From: Onchidella celtica
Taxonomy: Eukaryota > Mollusca > Gastropoda > Systellommatophora > Onchidiidae
Assembly (NCBI GenBank): GCA_963931925.1
Contig: OZ007567.1
Coordinates: 90,500,998-90,564,997 of the forward strand
Reading direction: 5' to 3'
DNA length: 64,000 bases
The notes below the pieces were generated by a model. The model was not told the DNA's origin and searched no databases. It saw nothing but the letters and a program-made list of their open reading frames with translations. This document shows, piece after piece, positions 45,101-60,100 of the stretch; position 1 is the first letter of the stretch, and each line of letters starts with the position of its first letter. A program made the position numbers and the translations under genes.

Positions 45101-48100
45101 AGCAATTTTTCAGCTTCCATGGTGAACTCCAGGTCCTTATTGTTCAGCCAATGTAGTCTGAAGTTGCTGTCCACATCATCTTTGTTGCCTATGATAGGCA
45201 GCAGTGGAATGTCTGGAGAAATTTAAAAAAAAAAAATATTCAGTGAACTGAATGTTTTATTCACATACACAAAATGCTGAGAAAAAATACTGATTATATA
45301 TTTTAATGTCATTATCCCATTCTAAACCCCTCCATTTGCTGTGCTGTGAAATTGTAAATGCTGTTTTATCACTCATTGTGCTTAAAGTGACTACATACTG
45401 CAACAATCAACATTTAACATTTCTTTTCATAGAAACATTTCCATTTTGCACCATGCCCTAAGGATATTTCACCTTTAACAAATTTGATGTTTTCTAAAAT
45501 AAATAAAAAAATGCAAGACATCTCAGCTTTATGAAAATCACAACTTGATTCACTTTCTTTTCATAGAAATATATACATTTTGCACATATCAGTCTGAGGA
45601 TATCTTTTACAAATCTGAAAACTTTCTATAACAAATATGCGAGACATCTTAGCTATATTGAAATCACAACTTTCCACGAACTTTAACTAAGTTTTAGCTA
45701 TGTATATGGGTCACTGAAAAGTTTGGGGTTTACAATATATCTGTGTAACTTTTGTAGCATTTTTACCTACTGTCATGACTTGTGAGAATAATGAGAGGTG
45801 AAACTGCAACAGTATGCAAGGAAAAAAACAACAAAAAACGAAGTTGCATCACTGACAAGGAAAAAAACAGTAAGAATACTGCTTTCTCAAAACTTTTCAG
45901 TTATGGATTTTCGTGACATTAAACTTGTCTGCTTACAACAATATTTCCTACATTGGTATTAGTACTGAAAGGCTTACATGGCTAGATATTTTTCCATAGC
46001 ATTTACTTACCTGTGTCAGGGTTAATACTACATGCAAGATGGAAGTGGAGAACAGGAGAAACACCATTGTGATGAATGGCAAATTTGTGGAAGTCATGTA
46101 CACTTGAGGAATTATGCATACTTTCTCCATTCATTAAATGGTCCATCCCTGACTTTGGATGTTTCCGTCTCTTGTGGATTGCTTGCCTGTCATGAGAGCA
46201 TAAAATGTATTCATCCTTTATTTTTTCAGAATGACAATAGCAAGAGGGAAATGGCATTGTCACGATTAAGGTTGATGACCTTGTACGCCACGAGTATAGA
46301 GGGGGTAAACTTAGTAGGGGAGAAGGGGAGTTTAAAGTTGTTGTCGAGCATGAAAGATTAAATATCACGAGGAAGGTCGGTGGCCTTGTGCGCCACGAGT
46401 CTAGGGGGGTGAGCTTAGCAGGGGAAAACACGGTTTTTAACATTGTTGACGAGCGTGAATAAATACACACGACTCGCTTTAAACTAGTCGCGTGTGCAAA
46501 AACCTCGGGAGTATAAGTAGAGGAGAAGCTCGACACACGTGGTTCCCAAATTATTCGTTCCTAAAGGAAGACGCAGCGAGAAGTGGTCCGGGCGACAGGT
46601 GGAAGGTCGTGCCATGGGGACCAGGGGTGTTATGTATGTGAGGAATCTATGAAGTTTCCCAAGTTATTCATTCCTAAAAGGAAGACGCAGAATTTATCGG
46701 TCCGGGCGACAAGTGGAAGGTCGTGCCAGTGGGGACCAGAAGTGTTAGGTGTGTGAGGGATCCATGATGTTCACATGTATTTCCCAATAAGAAGAATTTA
46801 ATCGGTCCGGGCGACAAGTGGAAGGTCGTGCCATGGGGACCAGAAGTTGAGGAGTTCTGATGATAGGATGGGAACCCATCAGAAGCTCGTGATTTGCGAT
46901 GGCGGGTGTGAACCGTCGATGTGCTGTGTGTTTGCAGAAGAAGAGTCTTTGAGGACGGGATGATAACCCCTCAAGGAGCTAGTAATCTACGATGGCGGGT
47001 GTGAACTGTGTGTTCTTATTTGTGAGAAGCCAGGGGCGTCTGTTTCCCCTTTTATCGTCGAAGTTAGAGATCTAGAAAGGATCGTGTGAACTCTGGAGAC
47101 GTGAAACTGCATCAACGAGGAGGGCAGCTGTTGACAGAGACTATTAAGTATACGTAGTTAAGTTTATAGACAGAGGGATTAGATCTAGGTGTGAAACGGG
47201 GAATAGATAATAGCCATGATCCCCAAGAGTAAATTTGAAATATCTCTGTTTTTGTGATTATGTATGTGATTATCATGAGTTGAATGTTTTGACATAAGTT
47301 TTGTCATGCATTTATAATTAAATATCGTTTAATTTAAATCTCACTCCATGTGTCCGTTGATCGCTGGTCTGCTTGCTTGGCTTGTTAGCTGGGTTTGAAA
47401 GGTAAATAAGTTAGGTACTCATCACACACGTGGTCGTGACCATCTTCACGCACGTGATCGTGACAGCATGCTAAGTGCTTGTTCTGGACTGACGACTAAA
47501 TTCAAGTGTGTAGAAAACCACCGACTCTTGGACACAAACTGCTGTATCACATACATGTTATGCCCATTTATATGCCAAGGAAGTCTCTAGCACACTATTT
47601 TTAAATGACATAGATGGAACTACCATTACCTAGTTTCATTCAAATGAATAATTGAAGCGAACATGGCAATTACTGAACACCATTGTGGAATTTCTCTGCT
47701 CAGTTTAAATGCATAATGCATGTTTACTACCTGTGACCTTTGAACACATTTTGCAATTTTCAGCTTCACGTTCAACTTGTACCACTTCATTACATGCTAC
47801 CGGGAAGATAAAAAAAAAAACTGTCTGAAGCTTCATCAATAAATATGTTCACAATCTCATGGGTCAAGAGAGAAGGAAAGGGAGATTTCATATCTATAAA
47901 GCACTGACCTTATGGTCTTGAGTCTTTGTACAAATCTTTTCTTATGTCTCTGTGTGTGATATTTTGGATCTGTTGACATGGCTGGATCAAACTGTTCCAA
48001 GTCCAGCAGTCCTGCATCGGGAAGAATTGTTTCTACAAAGATGCGGCAAACATTATCTTCACATGATGTCACGAGCATGTTGGCCACAGAACCCCTGAAA

Positions 48101-51100
48101 GAAGGAAATCAAGCAGAATAATAAACAATAAGTACTTTCCCTACATTTTTCTTGTATTTCCCACAGAAATATTCTCAGACAACAGGTATAGCTTGGAAGA
48201 TCTGGATACAGGATGACTACGAATAGCCAGTGAGTATTTACTGAAACTTTCAAGGAAGCATTGCCAATCTGATTTTTCTTATTCAATAATCTTTGCCTGA
48301 CCAAAGAATAGGACAAATGCGTAATCATACTCCACTCTGGTCTGTTTGACGAGACCAGTCTTAGTGGAGTAAAAATTTGGGACAGTGTAAGTTGTGAATT
48401 TCATAAGAGAAACAGATTGCAGTTGACATAAAAGTATGACAGAAATGTACATATGACTTCAAAATAAATGACAAGACAGTAGACTTCATCCAACATAAGG
48501 TAATAAACATTCCTCTACAGGTGGATCCATTAACCAAATGAAGGTACAAAAGGGTAGATGAAATCAGCTCCCACCACCATGAAACAAGGGAAAGCTGGTT
48601 TCTCATGATGCAAGCTGTTTATATCAATGTTACACAGATCAAGCAGTATAATGTACAGCTAGTGTTTCACCAAATTCATGTCATACTTACCTTGGCATAT
48701 ACTTGCTTGTCTCTCTCCACTCAAACCCTGTGACAGCTCTAGGATGGCTGATGTACACAAATGTGTAATGTATAGCATGTTTCTTTGGACTCAACACACT
48801 GTCATGTCGCATGAGTCCTTGAGATACTGAGAGAGAAGGAATAATCATATTATATATTGATCTCAGGAGGGACCTCCAAGAGTTATCAATTTACAGAGCA
48901 ATATAGAGAATATCATGATGTTCACATGACAATAAACCCAAATGGCATCTTCAAGCGAGTTACACCAGTAAAGCGTTCTTCAGCATTATAATTTTTTAAG
49001 CACATTTGGCTGATGGAGGTATTTTATTCTGTCACTTTCACAGAGAAACTTCCAATTTTTACGATATTAGATATATCACTTATCACCAAACATACAGTGC
49101 ACTCTGCATTCCACTTCTTTCAATAATGCTTTATTGGACACAATAAAAAGAGCATTATGGAAAATCAATCAAAGTATAAAATAAACTGATGTTTATCAGA
49201 GGGAGACAATTACCTTTTTGATCCTCGTACCAGATCTTTACCAGTCTTTCATTCTAACAGAGGAAAAGTGAAAAAGAGAATAGATGAGATGAAAAAGGAT
49301 AATGGAAGGCAGTCTGCCCTTTGTGTGATAACACAGCTCTGTCCTCACAATGAAAACAATAGAGCCTTTTATTAAAAACAGCAATTTTGTCTCAACATGA
49401 CTAGGTCGTAACATTTTCAACATCAAAATAAAAGAAACTGCATTCATCAAGACAAACTCCATTTAATTCAGCTGCAAGGAAAATCAATAATTCTATATAT
49501 GGCAATTCATTGTTGTTTCACTTTACAATGCAGCATGTCAATCGCAAATGTCTTATCTGTAAATTCACCAGAAATGTTTTCAGCAGACCACAGACAAGAA
49601 TATATCTCTGTACACTAGTTTCAAGCTCATAAATGGAATTTAATATTCCAAGCTTCAGGACTACCAAATGAAGCAGGCATCCTGGTATAACAATAATAAC
49701 ATTCCATTCCACATTCTTTTTCTGTGCTACCAAGTTTTCCACTGCTGTATAAACCACACATTCATTCAGTCAAGATTCATTCTGAGTTTTCTTTTTTCTT
49801 ACTAACAAAACAAAATGTTGAAGATTTTTTTTTTTTTAAATATGTGCAGAAAAACAAGAGAATTACATCAGTGATTAATGAACTTTGCAGAAACAAATTT
49901 ATTTGAATGAAACCCAAGACAAAGACAAGTGCTGAGATGAAAATTCTGTACCACTTTCCATATCTTACCTTGCCTAGGGAGGCGAACACATAGCTATCAG
50001 GAGAGTATTTCAAATGTGTCACCGGTGATGCTGGCCTGCAATGACATAAACCATGAACATATCATCAAATTTTAAACATGCACCTGTAATTCCATGACGA
50101 TCAAATAGCAACAAGAAAACACAATATTCAACTATAATACATTTCACTTTTTCCCAATCGAGTCATAGGTGACTGCTTTCCCAAAGAAAACAACACTCTA
50201 AGATAAGATAAGATAAAAATCACTTTATTATCCCACAGGGGAAATTCTCTTTCACGAGGGCACTTAGGAGCACATACATAGTACACAAGTTACGCATCAT
50301 TACATAAACATATATCACAGCTCAATGAACTCAATGACAAGCATACATGAAGTGACTTGGTAAGAAACATTAGTGAAATATGGCACACATGTAGCTAAAG
50401 TGTCTAGTTGAGGCAAATTGTGGAGGACAAAAAATGATCTTCTGTATCTTTCTCTCTTCCAGAAACCACACAAACAAGGCCAACAATGTATCATCCAGGT
50501 GTAGATCACCGCCTGTCATAATTTTTAACTTTGGACATTTCCAGCTTACTTTGTTTTCCAAACACACTCCCATGAGCCTGGATCTGGTTCTACAGCATGA
50601 TCTGTCAGGTAGTCTGGGTCAGCAATGGCATGGACCAGGCGCTGGGTCACAGGATCGTCATCTTCTGATGCTCCTGCACCACCAAGTTGGAACTGCACCT
50701 TTGGGGGTGCAGCATTGGGAAGAGGGACACTGGCAACAAACTCCCAGATCTGGATTACTTCTCCTCCTGTCAGTAGGCGGGAACCTGGAATTTCCAGAAT
50801 AATCAAATAAAATGTAGTTGAATATACGCTTGTTGTGGGTATTTCCTACATTTTTATCTTTAAAAAAATGACAACAACACATTCCTTCACAAAATGTTGC
50901 TTTTTAAAATGACCATGGAATTTGGATGCCCAGATAGCACTAGGTGTATCATTATTATTCATCAGTAAATCACTCATGCTTGGTTATTGGAGAACCAGAT
51001 GTGGTTTAATATTCTGATATTTCCTTAATACAATCAGTTTCATAGCATTTCCTGTAGTAACGAAATTATGTAATGAATTTCTTTTAATGCCTTGCTTTGC

Positions 51101-54100
51101 TGTTTTGAGTTTAAAGTTATAGAGATTGCTGCCTACTTGTAGATAAATGTAGGATCAAGAAGTTAAAACAAAAAATAAAAAGTTAAGAACAATATTAACA
51201 GAACAACTGAAATTAATGGAGTCCCCTTTTTTTCCCCTCTTATGACATTTACGCAAGTTCATATTTCTCAATATCATCAAGCATCAATCATTTCTATGTA
51301 TGCTTGTCTAATGTTTCCTGATAGTAAACATCTGTATTGAACTAAAGGTCTGACATCAGAAACGCTGACATTTAAACTGTTTGATGATTAATTTTTGTTC
51401 CTCTTCTTAGCAACTGAGTAGAAAGTCTAACATTAACAGCACTGCATCCTTCAGTATGAACAATTAGAACTTATATTCCTCTAACTCTTTTCTGTCTATA
51501 CTTTAAAAATTCCAAGCACTGTCTTTTTTATTGTTTATGGTCTAGCAATACACTTTCATTGGTGCTATCATAAAATAATTAATAAAAAGAACCTCTGGCT
51601 TTGCAGTAATGTGATGAGAAGATTCCACAAGTTCATTTACTTTACATCACTACTTTATGGAAAATTTTATACTGTAAGCCATTTTGCTGTATGCCTTTCA
51701 CTGCCAATCAGTTCCATCAAACATTCATAATTCTCATTTGTTTGCACTTTTGAAAATATCATCATGAAGAGAGTAAAACTTCCCTTTTGTCTCTCCTCAC
51801 ATACCTTCTACATTCCAGCTGAGACATCTCACATAACAATCTGCATCCAATTCTGCTGTAGGGAACCATCGATAATCCAATTTCTAAAAGAAAAACAGTT
51901 TTTAAAATGTAAATTTTCATGACCACATATATCAAAACAAACTGTGCTTGAAAATCAGGCATCCAAGTACTGAGTGAATAAAATGTGATTCCATTTTAGA
52001 GTCATTTCTGCAATGTTGAAAAACAGATTTTATAATTTGCTTGGATAAAATATTATCATTTAGGCATAGTTAATAATTAATTTACTTCATTCAAGAGAAG
52101 ATATGGCAGATTTATATGCAATTTTGAACATATAAACCAGAAAATAGTTTCAGATGATTTGGCTTTTAGTAGTGTCCGTGAATTTTAGACTGTATCAAAT
52201 TACTGAAATGTCTTCTTCTTTTAAACAGATTGAGGCATCAAGGGTCAGGTGGGAGGACTGAAAAAAAAACCCAAAAAAAACAAGGGCAATCCCACAAGAA
52301 ACAAGAGGGGAAATGAAGGATGATAGGAACAGCAATCATTCTGACACAGAGAGGGTTGATGGGATGGGGGGTGAAGATGTCTCAAATGTGGAAAAAATAA
52401 TACATGTACGGAATGACAAGGCCGGTGGACAAACGGGTCAGGGTCAAGCCAGGTGGCAAGAATCAGGGCTGGCAAAACATGTCACACACAAAAAAATATG
52501 AGCACAAAAATGTACTCTCCCATAACAAACAGATGGACATGGAATGTTGATCCAGCACCCAGTATATAGGGACATCTCAAGAGATGTCACACCACATACA
52601 GCTGTATGAACTTAATTCAGTTGGTTCCAAGCTGATGAGGGTGTTAGCTGAAGCCCTTAAATCCATTTACCCATGACTCACTTCAGAAATCCATTCACAT
52701 TTGACAATATTTACATTACCAGCAGAATAAGGATATAATTATATATAGAAATGACACCGACATAAATGAATTCAGCATCAGGAAAACAAACAAACACGAA
52801 GAGCATTTATGAACAGGATTTACCCTTGGTAATGTAATGAACTTCAATCTCCAGTTTCTGTTTTCAGCTGTTACTCTGCCCATTGACATTAATACTTGTG
52901 ACAATAATTATAATACATGTATTACTGTTATGAATTACTCATCCCTGCTCTGCATTACACTTGACTTGATAGTTATCTGCATATAAACATCATTATTCAT
53001 TCTAAAATATATCCATATTGTTTCATGAAGAAAATTAAAATTATCTCGGTTGCTGTTTGTTACCTATTTATTTGCTTTCATTTATATAAAATGTACAAAT
53101 CATCCATCCGTACACAAGTAAACATTAGGCTACAGCAAGAGAGGAAAAAGAGAACATCATAACTGAGTAAAACTACCTATCATTCTGCTTATTGGAAACT
53201 TAATACATTATAAACATCACAAGCCTATCTGTGTATCATTGTTTGTTCATTCTGATTCTCTGCCAGTTTCATGTTCAGTACTACTATTCGAACATCTATA
53301 CAAAGTGCATGAAGGTCACCATGCCCCTAAACTAAAGACTACCTTTTTTTTAGAAATGCATTCCATATTGTGTAGGTCATTTGACAAATAATATGTAGTT
53401 CAGAATATTTCAATATTAATACAGTTAACAAACAGGACAATGTGTAGAGAAAGCAAGTAAATTATTGTGGCATTCATGGTGTTGCATCTCACCATTAGCA
53501 TGATAGCCAACTGAATTTTAACTACTGAAGCTATATTGTACGCCATGCATGAACTAGCCAAGATCAAACCAGGCATTTATCTTCAGAATAATGCCAAAGC
53601 CCAGCTTCAGCAGCATGTAACATTAGTGTAAGTTGCAGCCTAATGTAACCAGGAATTGCTCATTCCGAAAGTTTGATGAAATATTACACAAACCACAGAA
53701 CATATGTGGGGTCGCAGCAAGGCTTGAAGCTGTTATCGTTTCTGTATAATTTCTTATCTGAGGCTTTGTTACATAGAACTTTTTCTTTTTGCCACATTTT
53801 GTCTTTACTGCAATAAGTGCAAATTTATTAACATTCCAAGGCTCCTTTGTTAATACTTTTAATGTTTCCCTACCACACTAATTTCCTTAGTACATCATGA
53901 TTAAGGAGCTTGCCTGCCTTTCCCACTGTCTTTAGATACTTCAACCTAACATTGTTTACTTGTCTTATCAGTGTGGACTGATTCTTAAACAGTAGTTGCC
54001 AGGGGTCCTATTGCTATTTGTTCTGTTCATGTAAAACTCCTAATGGGGCTTTCCTTCTTAGTAGTTGTTCACATACCACAAAACGTGTCATTTTACGGAG

Positions 54101-57100
54101 GACTATCAGAGGTGGCTTCTTCAACATTACACCACTCTGAACTGGGCTACGGTTTCCCATCAAATTCCTGATGCTGTCTTGTATCAAATATCAATCATCA
54201 ATAAATGCTCAATGCTTGCACTAGATACTCAAGCCACAAGGCTGGAAATGAGGAAATAGATAATTAATTGATGCGTTAGCTGAAACTCCCTGTCCCATCT
54301 ACGACATGAGAGAATGAAAGGAATAAGGAAACCATGTTGTGGCCTGGTCATGCTGGTAGTGCTACTAGTGAAAAATACTTCAGACACATTCGAGCACAAT
54401 ATCATGATGGTAATTTCGAGTCAAGCTGGAAACAACACAATGATATATATATAAGACAGACGGAGAAGACAAAACCTGCTCACTACCTATTAGTACAAAG
54501 AAGAAAATGTGTTATTAAAATAATATGTACAGAGCCCATATATATTTAGCTGGATAGAGAAGAGAGAAACTATACTATGATGGCATCTTAACTGAAAAAA
54601 AATCAGATAAAACCCATAATATATGAAGTTTTAACCATGTAATGATGACCAGCTAAAATGTTTGGTTTGCACAGTACAAGTTGTCAAATTATTTTGTGGA
54701 CTGCACATGTATTATGCAAAACTATTTACATGAAACCAATCACCACAAAACCAATGTGCACCAAGTCAGTGCTGAAAGTCCTGGCGGGCCCTGTTTAAAT
54801 ATTCAATGATCTGCCCGGGGAAATGAATGAATTCAATGATGGTAAACCTACACAAAACAACTAACACTGTCACAATGAGATGACAAACAGTTTCGTAAAA
54901 GAGAGAAATATGTGCACAAGGACTGAACGACATAATCGATGAATGTCACAGTGCACTAATTATGATTTGTTCTCTGTAAAGGAGGAAGGGAAATCAGGCT
55001 ATCAAAAGAAACTGATAAAAAAAACCAAACCAGGTATTCATATTATTTCTAGCGTGAATGATGTGTAAACTGTTATGTCATCCAACCAATGGGTAAAATC
55101 TAGGCCATAGGGTAACGTTTTTGCTACATGTACTACGCTGGGCCTCCTTTATCAGGCTTGTAACTTTTCGTCACTGCTCTGCCGATATTTACATGTCATT
55201 CAGGATGGTCACCATGGTCATAGGTCTCCAGGTCTATCTATACCATTTACGGGCAAGGTCAACGAGACATAAAACAATAACTTCGGTTTGACAAAAGTAA
55301 CAACAAAATGTTGTGCTGTCAACTGCAACAACTCGATGGCTTATAACTATGATACAAATTGTAAGTATGAGATCTCTGTTTCGGCGGGGGTGAGGGGCTC
55401 AACCTAAGGCTGTTGGCCCCATAGTAACTATTATGGGTCACTTTAAATGATTGCGACATTTGCCCTGTAACGTAGCCTTGGTAATTGTAATACACAACAA
55501 AGGCCTCAACAAGAGTTGATGAATGATGAAACACAATTACAGCTAACAACACTATTGGGACGCAGGCGTCGAGTGCCAACTGTGTTATCAAACCATGGCG
55601 TAAGGCGGACCCTCCCCCCCCCCCCCCAGCTTCCACACAAAGAGCCTGAAAGGTTCCCCTAGTATAGTCACATCACTGTTGGGTCAAATTACGATGAAGC
55701 CTCATCGAATGTAAGCGAAAAAGGTGGACGTAGGGTAAATAAAACTAGTGAATGTGGTGGTGATGGCTTGTTAAGCTCCTGTCCAGAGAACAAAGAGTTC
55801 TGATCAAGCGTGTAGAACGCGTATCCCCCTCAATATTCACCAAGCGCTTTTTTTAACAGGCGCTTAATTCAAGCGATCGCTTTCTCAAGCGCCAAGCGTT
55901 CTCACTGTAAGCACCCTAAGGCGTGGGTATAAAGTACCTACGCTCAACTTCGATTATTTTTATCCATTCCGATCCCATTTCCCCCCATGTACGCTCTTCA
56001 TAATTAGGCATGGCTTCACGCTACTCAAACCCTCTAGAATAAGCATTATGGCCACAAGAATGGTGTATTCCAAATGACCTTCATGTTCCAAAACGGTTTA
56101 AGTGGTATTTTGCATGAACGTTTTTTTCTTTTCAGAAACTTCTTTTTTATATGATCGTACAACCTACTTTCTTGAAAAACGAACGAACAAATGACGCCGA
56201 ACTTTTTAATTCATCACAATAATTAAGAAGGCGTAGGGTAAGTGCGCCACCCCCCCCCCCCCCTTTCCAAGCGTGCGTACTTTATAGGTGACCCCTCTGA
56301 CATTTTCACTTAAATGTCACACTGAGACGGGTGTAGCTGTAATTTAACATATACCAGCCAGCAAACTCTACCAGGGACTAAAATTTATGCAGGAAAATAC
56401 TATTACTGTGTACAAGGGAAGTGATAGAGATGGTAAACTGACAATAGTTGGGTTATAATAGGAAATCATAAAAGCAGCGACAACAGTTCAACAAAAGAAT
56501 ATTTAATAATCCTTCTCTACAATTTTGAGCTCGTAAAGTCTTTAAGACACATGGCTTCTGCCAATAATTCTGGGCCCGTGCGGTATATTTGTGGAGTAAG
56601 GCATTATTGGTCCACTTCAACGTTTGACCTCATTCAAGGCGTGTTATTACAATGAGTTCTTGGGCAGTGCGCCTACACGATAAAGCATTATTCTCCTCCT
56701 CTCATGGAACAACACACATAAATCCCAGGCTGTTTGAAATAATATATGCTAAAAAATGTCATGATGATCCGAACAATTTTATTCCGATGTAAATTAAACA
56801 AAAATATGAACGTTTAGACACTGCCCATGCCAAATAAATCATACTTGTGTGCTTTAGAACTCAGCCCGTTGCTTCAGACTTAATCAATATGTCTGTCCTC
56901 ATATCTTTTCTGTTGCTATAATCTTCTGGCACGCGCACACCTACGCTGTTTTACATCGATTAGGCCCATATGATGTCCATTCACCATCGCTGCCATCTAA
57001 CTGAATATTCGCAGTTGCGCTTATCACCTGCCCTGCGTAAAGGCGCCCCCTCAGAACAAAGCAATTCGCCAATAGTATTCTAGACCAGAACACTTGGTTG

Positions 57101-60100
57101 TTCAAATTTACTCTCATTTCTTCTTAACAACAGTAGGAATTAGGTGTCGTCCAGGGTGAGTTCAATTATAACGTGCCTGACACAGTTTAATGTAAAAACG
57201 TTGGCGGTCCACTACAAAAGGCCAGCCCTCTATGCCTTCCTCACGATGTGTCTCTCTTCGCAAGTTCTACAGGAAATGACAGATTATTAACTACAACATA
57301 AAATTGTGTTGGTGTGTAAAATATGAAAAGCACAAGGGGTTACTCACGCCGACAATTCAAAAAGAGGCTAGCGAAGACGACCAACGCAGAAAGACACAAA
57401 CACTAAGTAAAAAGGGTACAAATTCCTGAAGCAGTCAGCCTCTAAACGCTCATATTTGTTTCACGACTGTTTAAGCAATGACTGAATGCACAGCAAAGCA
57501 ACAATACATCTGAAAATAGCAAACACACACACAAAAACTACACCTGTGCTACTTCTTAATAAACGAACCACATGAGCACTAAATAGCTGAAAACTACGTT
57601 AATATTCGCAAAACTTAATACACAACTCTTACTGCATCCACCCTATAGAGGTTGGAAACAAGCTATGCACAGAACATCCTTGCACACAAAGTGCTACAAA
57701 CATGTAATTACTTCCAGACTGGGTACATAAGAATAATACAATGGTCTAGAGAAATAGATAGAATAAAGAGAGTAAGGGCAAGTATATCACAGTTGATCGG
57801 TCATGAATATATCAGAAAGAATTTAAAACTGATGATATTTGCATGTTTTTACGTATACCAACTAACCATTTGATGCAAAGAGTTAAACAGGAGGCCGTCC
57901 CCGAGAGGGTGGGGTACGGTGCCCAAAGTGAGTACATGTATGTATTTCACACATTGTGCAGCTGTTAAAAATAAATCAATCAATAAACAGCGTGTTTACG
58001 GGTTTCAGTTTAACTTTCACACTGATTAGCCGGTGCAAGAACATGGTGATGTCAGCACGTTTTAATCGTAAAAATTAAGATTTGAGAATGCGGCTTTTTC
58101 TTTTTACCATAAACCATGCCATAAACAGCAATCTGTAACAGCTACTGGTCACCGAAAAGGTCCCTCCTTAGAGGTAGCAATTTCAGAAGTTATAATGGCG
58201 GAAGGGACTCTTTTTCTGTTGTAAATGGCACGGCGGCGGCGGTTATGTCAAGTTAGGCGAACCAATCGACAAATGATGTGTCCGAAGTCACGGGGGTCTG
58301 GTGTTGGGCCTCAATGACCTGAATTGAAACTATGGAGGTCTAGTAAATGGGCCTCAAGGGCCAGAAATCATGGGGCCTATTGCTGGGTCTCAGGTGCCAG
58401 AAATCACACCCCTAGTACTGGGCCTCAAGGACAGAAATCACAATTTAGTGCTGGGCCTCGAGGACACACCGCAGCCTGCTTAGCCCTACCCAAGTGAGGA
58501 ACCTGATCGGAAACAGGGTAACCTGAAGCAATCGTCTCAAACCGCGCTCAAGGAAAGTTGTGATACGATAGGAAATGAAACATATAAAGTTTTAGGATAC
58601 GCTCTGATTTAGACAAAACATACCATTGTCATGCTCAGTTTCAAGTTACGAGACTTACAAATCTACCCAAATTTCCTCCGCGCTATTTCAGACTCATCGC
58701 CCCACAATAAAACCAATAATGACAAAGTGGCAGGATTTGGAAGAGGTTTCACTATAAAATAGCTGAGAAGCAGATTTTTTCGCTGAAAATTTAGTGAAGC
58801 TAGCAAAGCGCAAAATTGAAATGAATCGTAAGTGATCCCTCGAGTCCGATCAGCCGGTTCAAATCTTGATGATGCTTTGCAATGAAAGGAACAAGGCCTA
58901 AAGGTGTAATCGAGCAAAGCGTTGCTAAGAGGTGAAATCAAGCCCCATTGATCTCAAAGCAAACGAGGATATTAACTCGGCCTGTTGTAAAGACAGACCA
59001 TTTTCTACTCCAGTAAAGGCTGGTGGCAATAATAAAGCTGTGCTACCACAGTTTAAACGGCCTGTTTTCATGTTTGACCTTGATAAACGTATTCGACTGT
59101 TATCTTGAAACAGCTTGACCTTAGGCAACAGAGTAAATATTTACCGTTTCAGAACATTAGGCACATTTAGAAGATTCTCCAAACAGCCACTTTGCATTGC
59201 AACCCTATCCGTTTCACGCACAAAATACAAAGGATACGAAAAAAAAAAAACCCAACTTATTTTTGTTTTGCCTTCTTACCTACAGCCTGCAGAGACAATG
59301 CTCCACTTCATTCAAGCTTCATAATCTGCTTATGACATAATTTCACTGACAAACACACCATAACTGATAATGCCAGACTCGTGGCACAGCTTCCGGTAAA
59401 GACGAGATACCGCAGATATGAGTGATGGGACAAAGCCAAATAAGGCGAGAAACGTAGGTTAATATAGAGTGATGCACTGTATACAGTGCACTGGTACAGA
59501 GTCCCCATAACCTAAATGGAATCCATGCGCTATCTTGAAAGTAAGGGCCATCTATTTTCTCTGACAAAGTGAAGAAGAGAATGGCAGCTGGCGCAAAGAC
59601 AATAACATGCGCTTCCATGTGCATATGCATGAAGATGTGGATTTACTAGTGTCAGTGCTAATTTCAAGACAAATAAATATTACCAAAAAAAAGTCATGTA
59701 TTCAAAGCAGATGGACCTTCCTCCAAAATGATGTTCCCGACTGACGTCACTGGTAACGCAGATACGCGGAGTGGACCATGGATATTCAACACAGGAATTC
59801 TGTGGGAATGGTTTGTGTTCACCTGCTATATCAGTGGTTCTCAACCTTTTTCAGGCAATCGCCCCCTTAGGCTCCAAATTTTCTTTCACCACCCCTCCCC
59901 ACCCCTTCCAAAATCCCTACTCAAACCCGACAGATACATTTCACAACAAGACGGAATACACACAAATTACGACATTAAGTTTTTCAAAGCCCTATTACTA
60001 ATGACAGTAGGAGTCTTGTTTGTTCACATAAAACAGAAAGCATTCTCTTTAAATGCACTTAAAAAAAAAAAAAGGCCTTTTCTATCCATAAAACCCACCT

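Larger units (their letters stand above)
1161..51804 (-). other. DMXL2: Remaining shorter introns (about 300-1300 bp)
   Basis: All other gaps between listed exons are AT-rich introns of ordinary size. Unless listed separately I saw no gene, RNA or mobile element in them. Simple features noted: A17 at 2006-2022, T24 at 44025-44048, CT run near 30730-30741. Confidence 0.7.

Noticed and set aside
52635..52670. CTGATGAG hammerhead-like core
   Set aside because: The required GAAA box at stem-II distance is missing (GAAG), and no flanking stems are visible.
57640..58000. Possible retroposon ending in aataaatcaatcaataaa with a 73-codon frame
   Set aside because: Only the A-rich tail is suggestive; no target duplication or recognisable protein.
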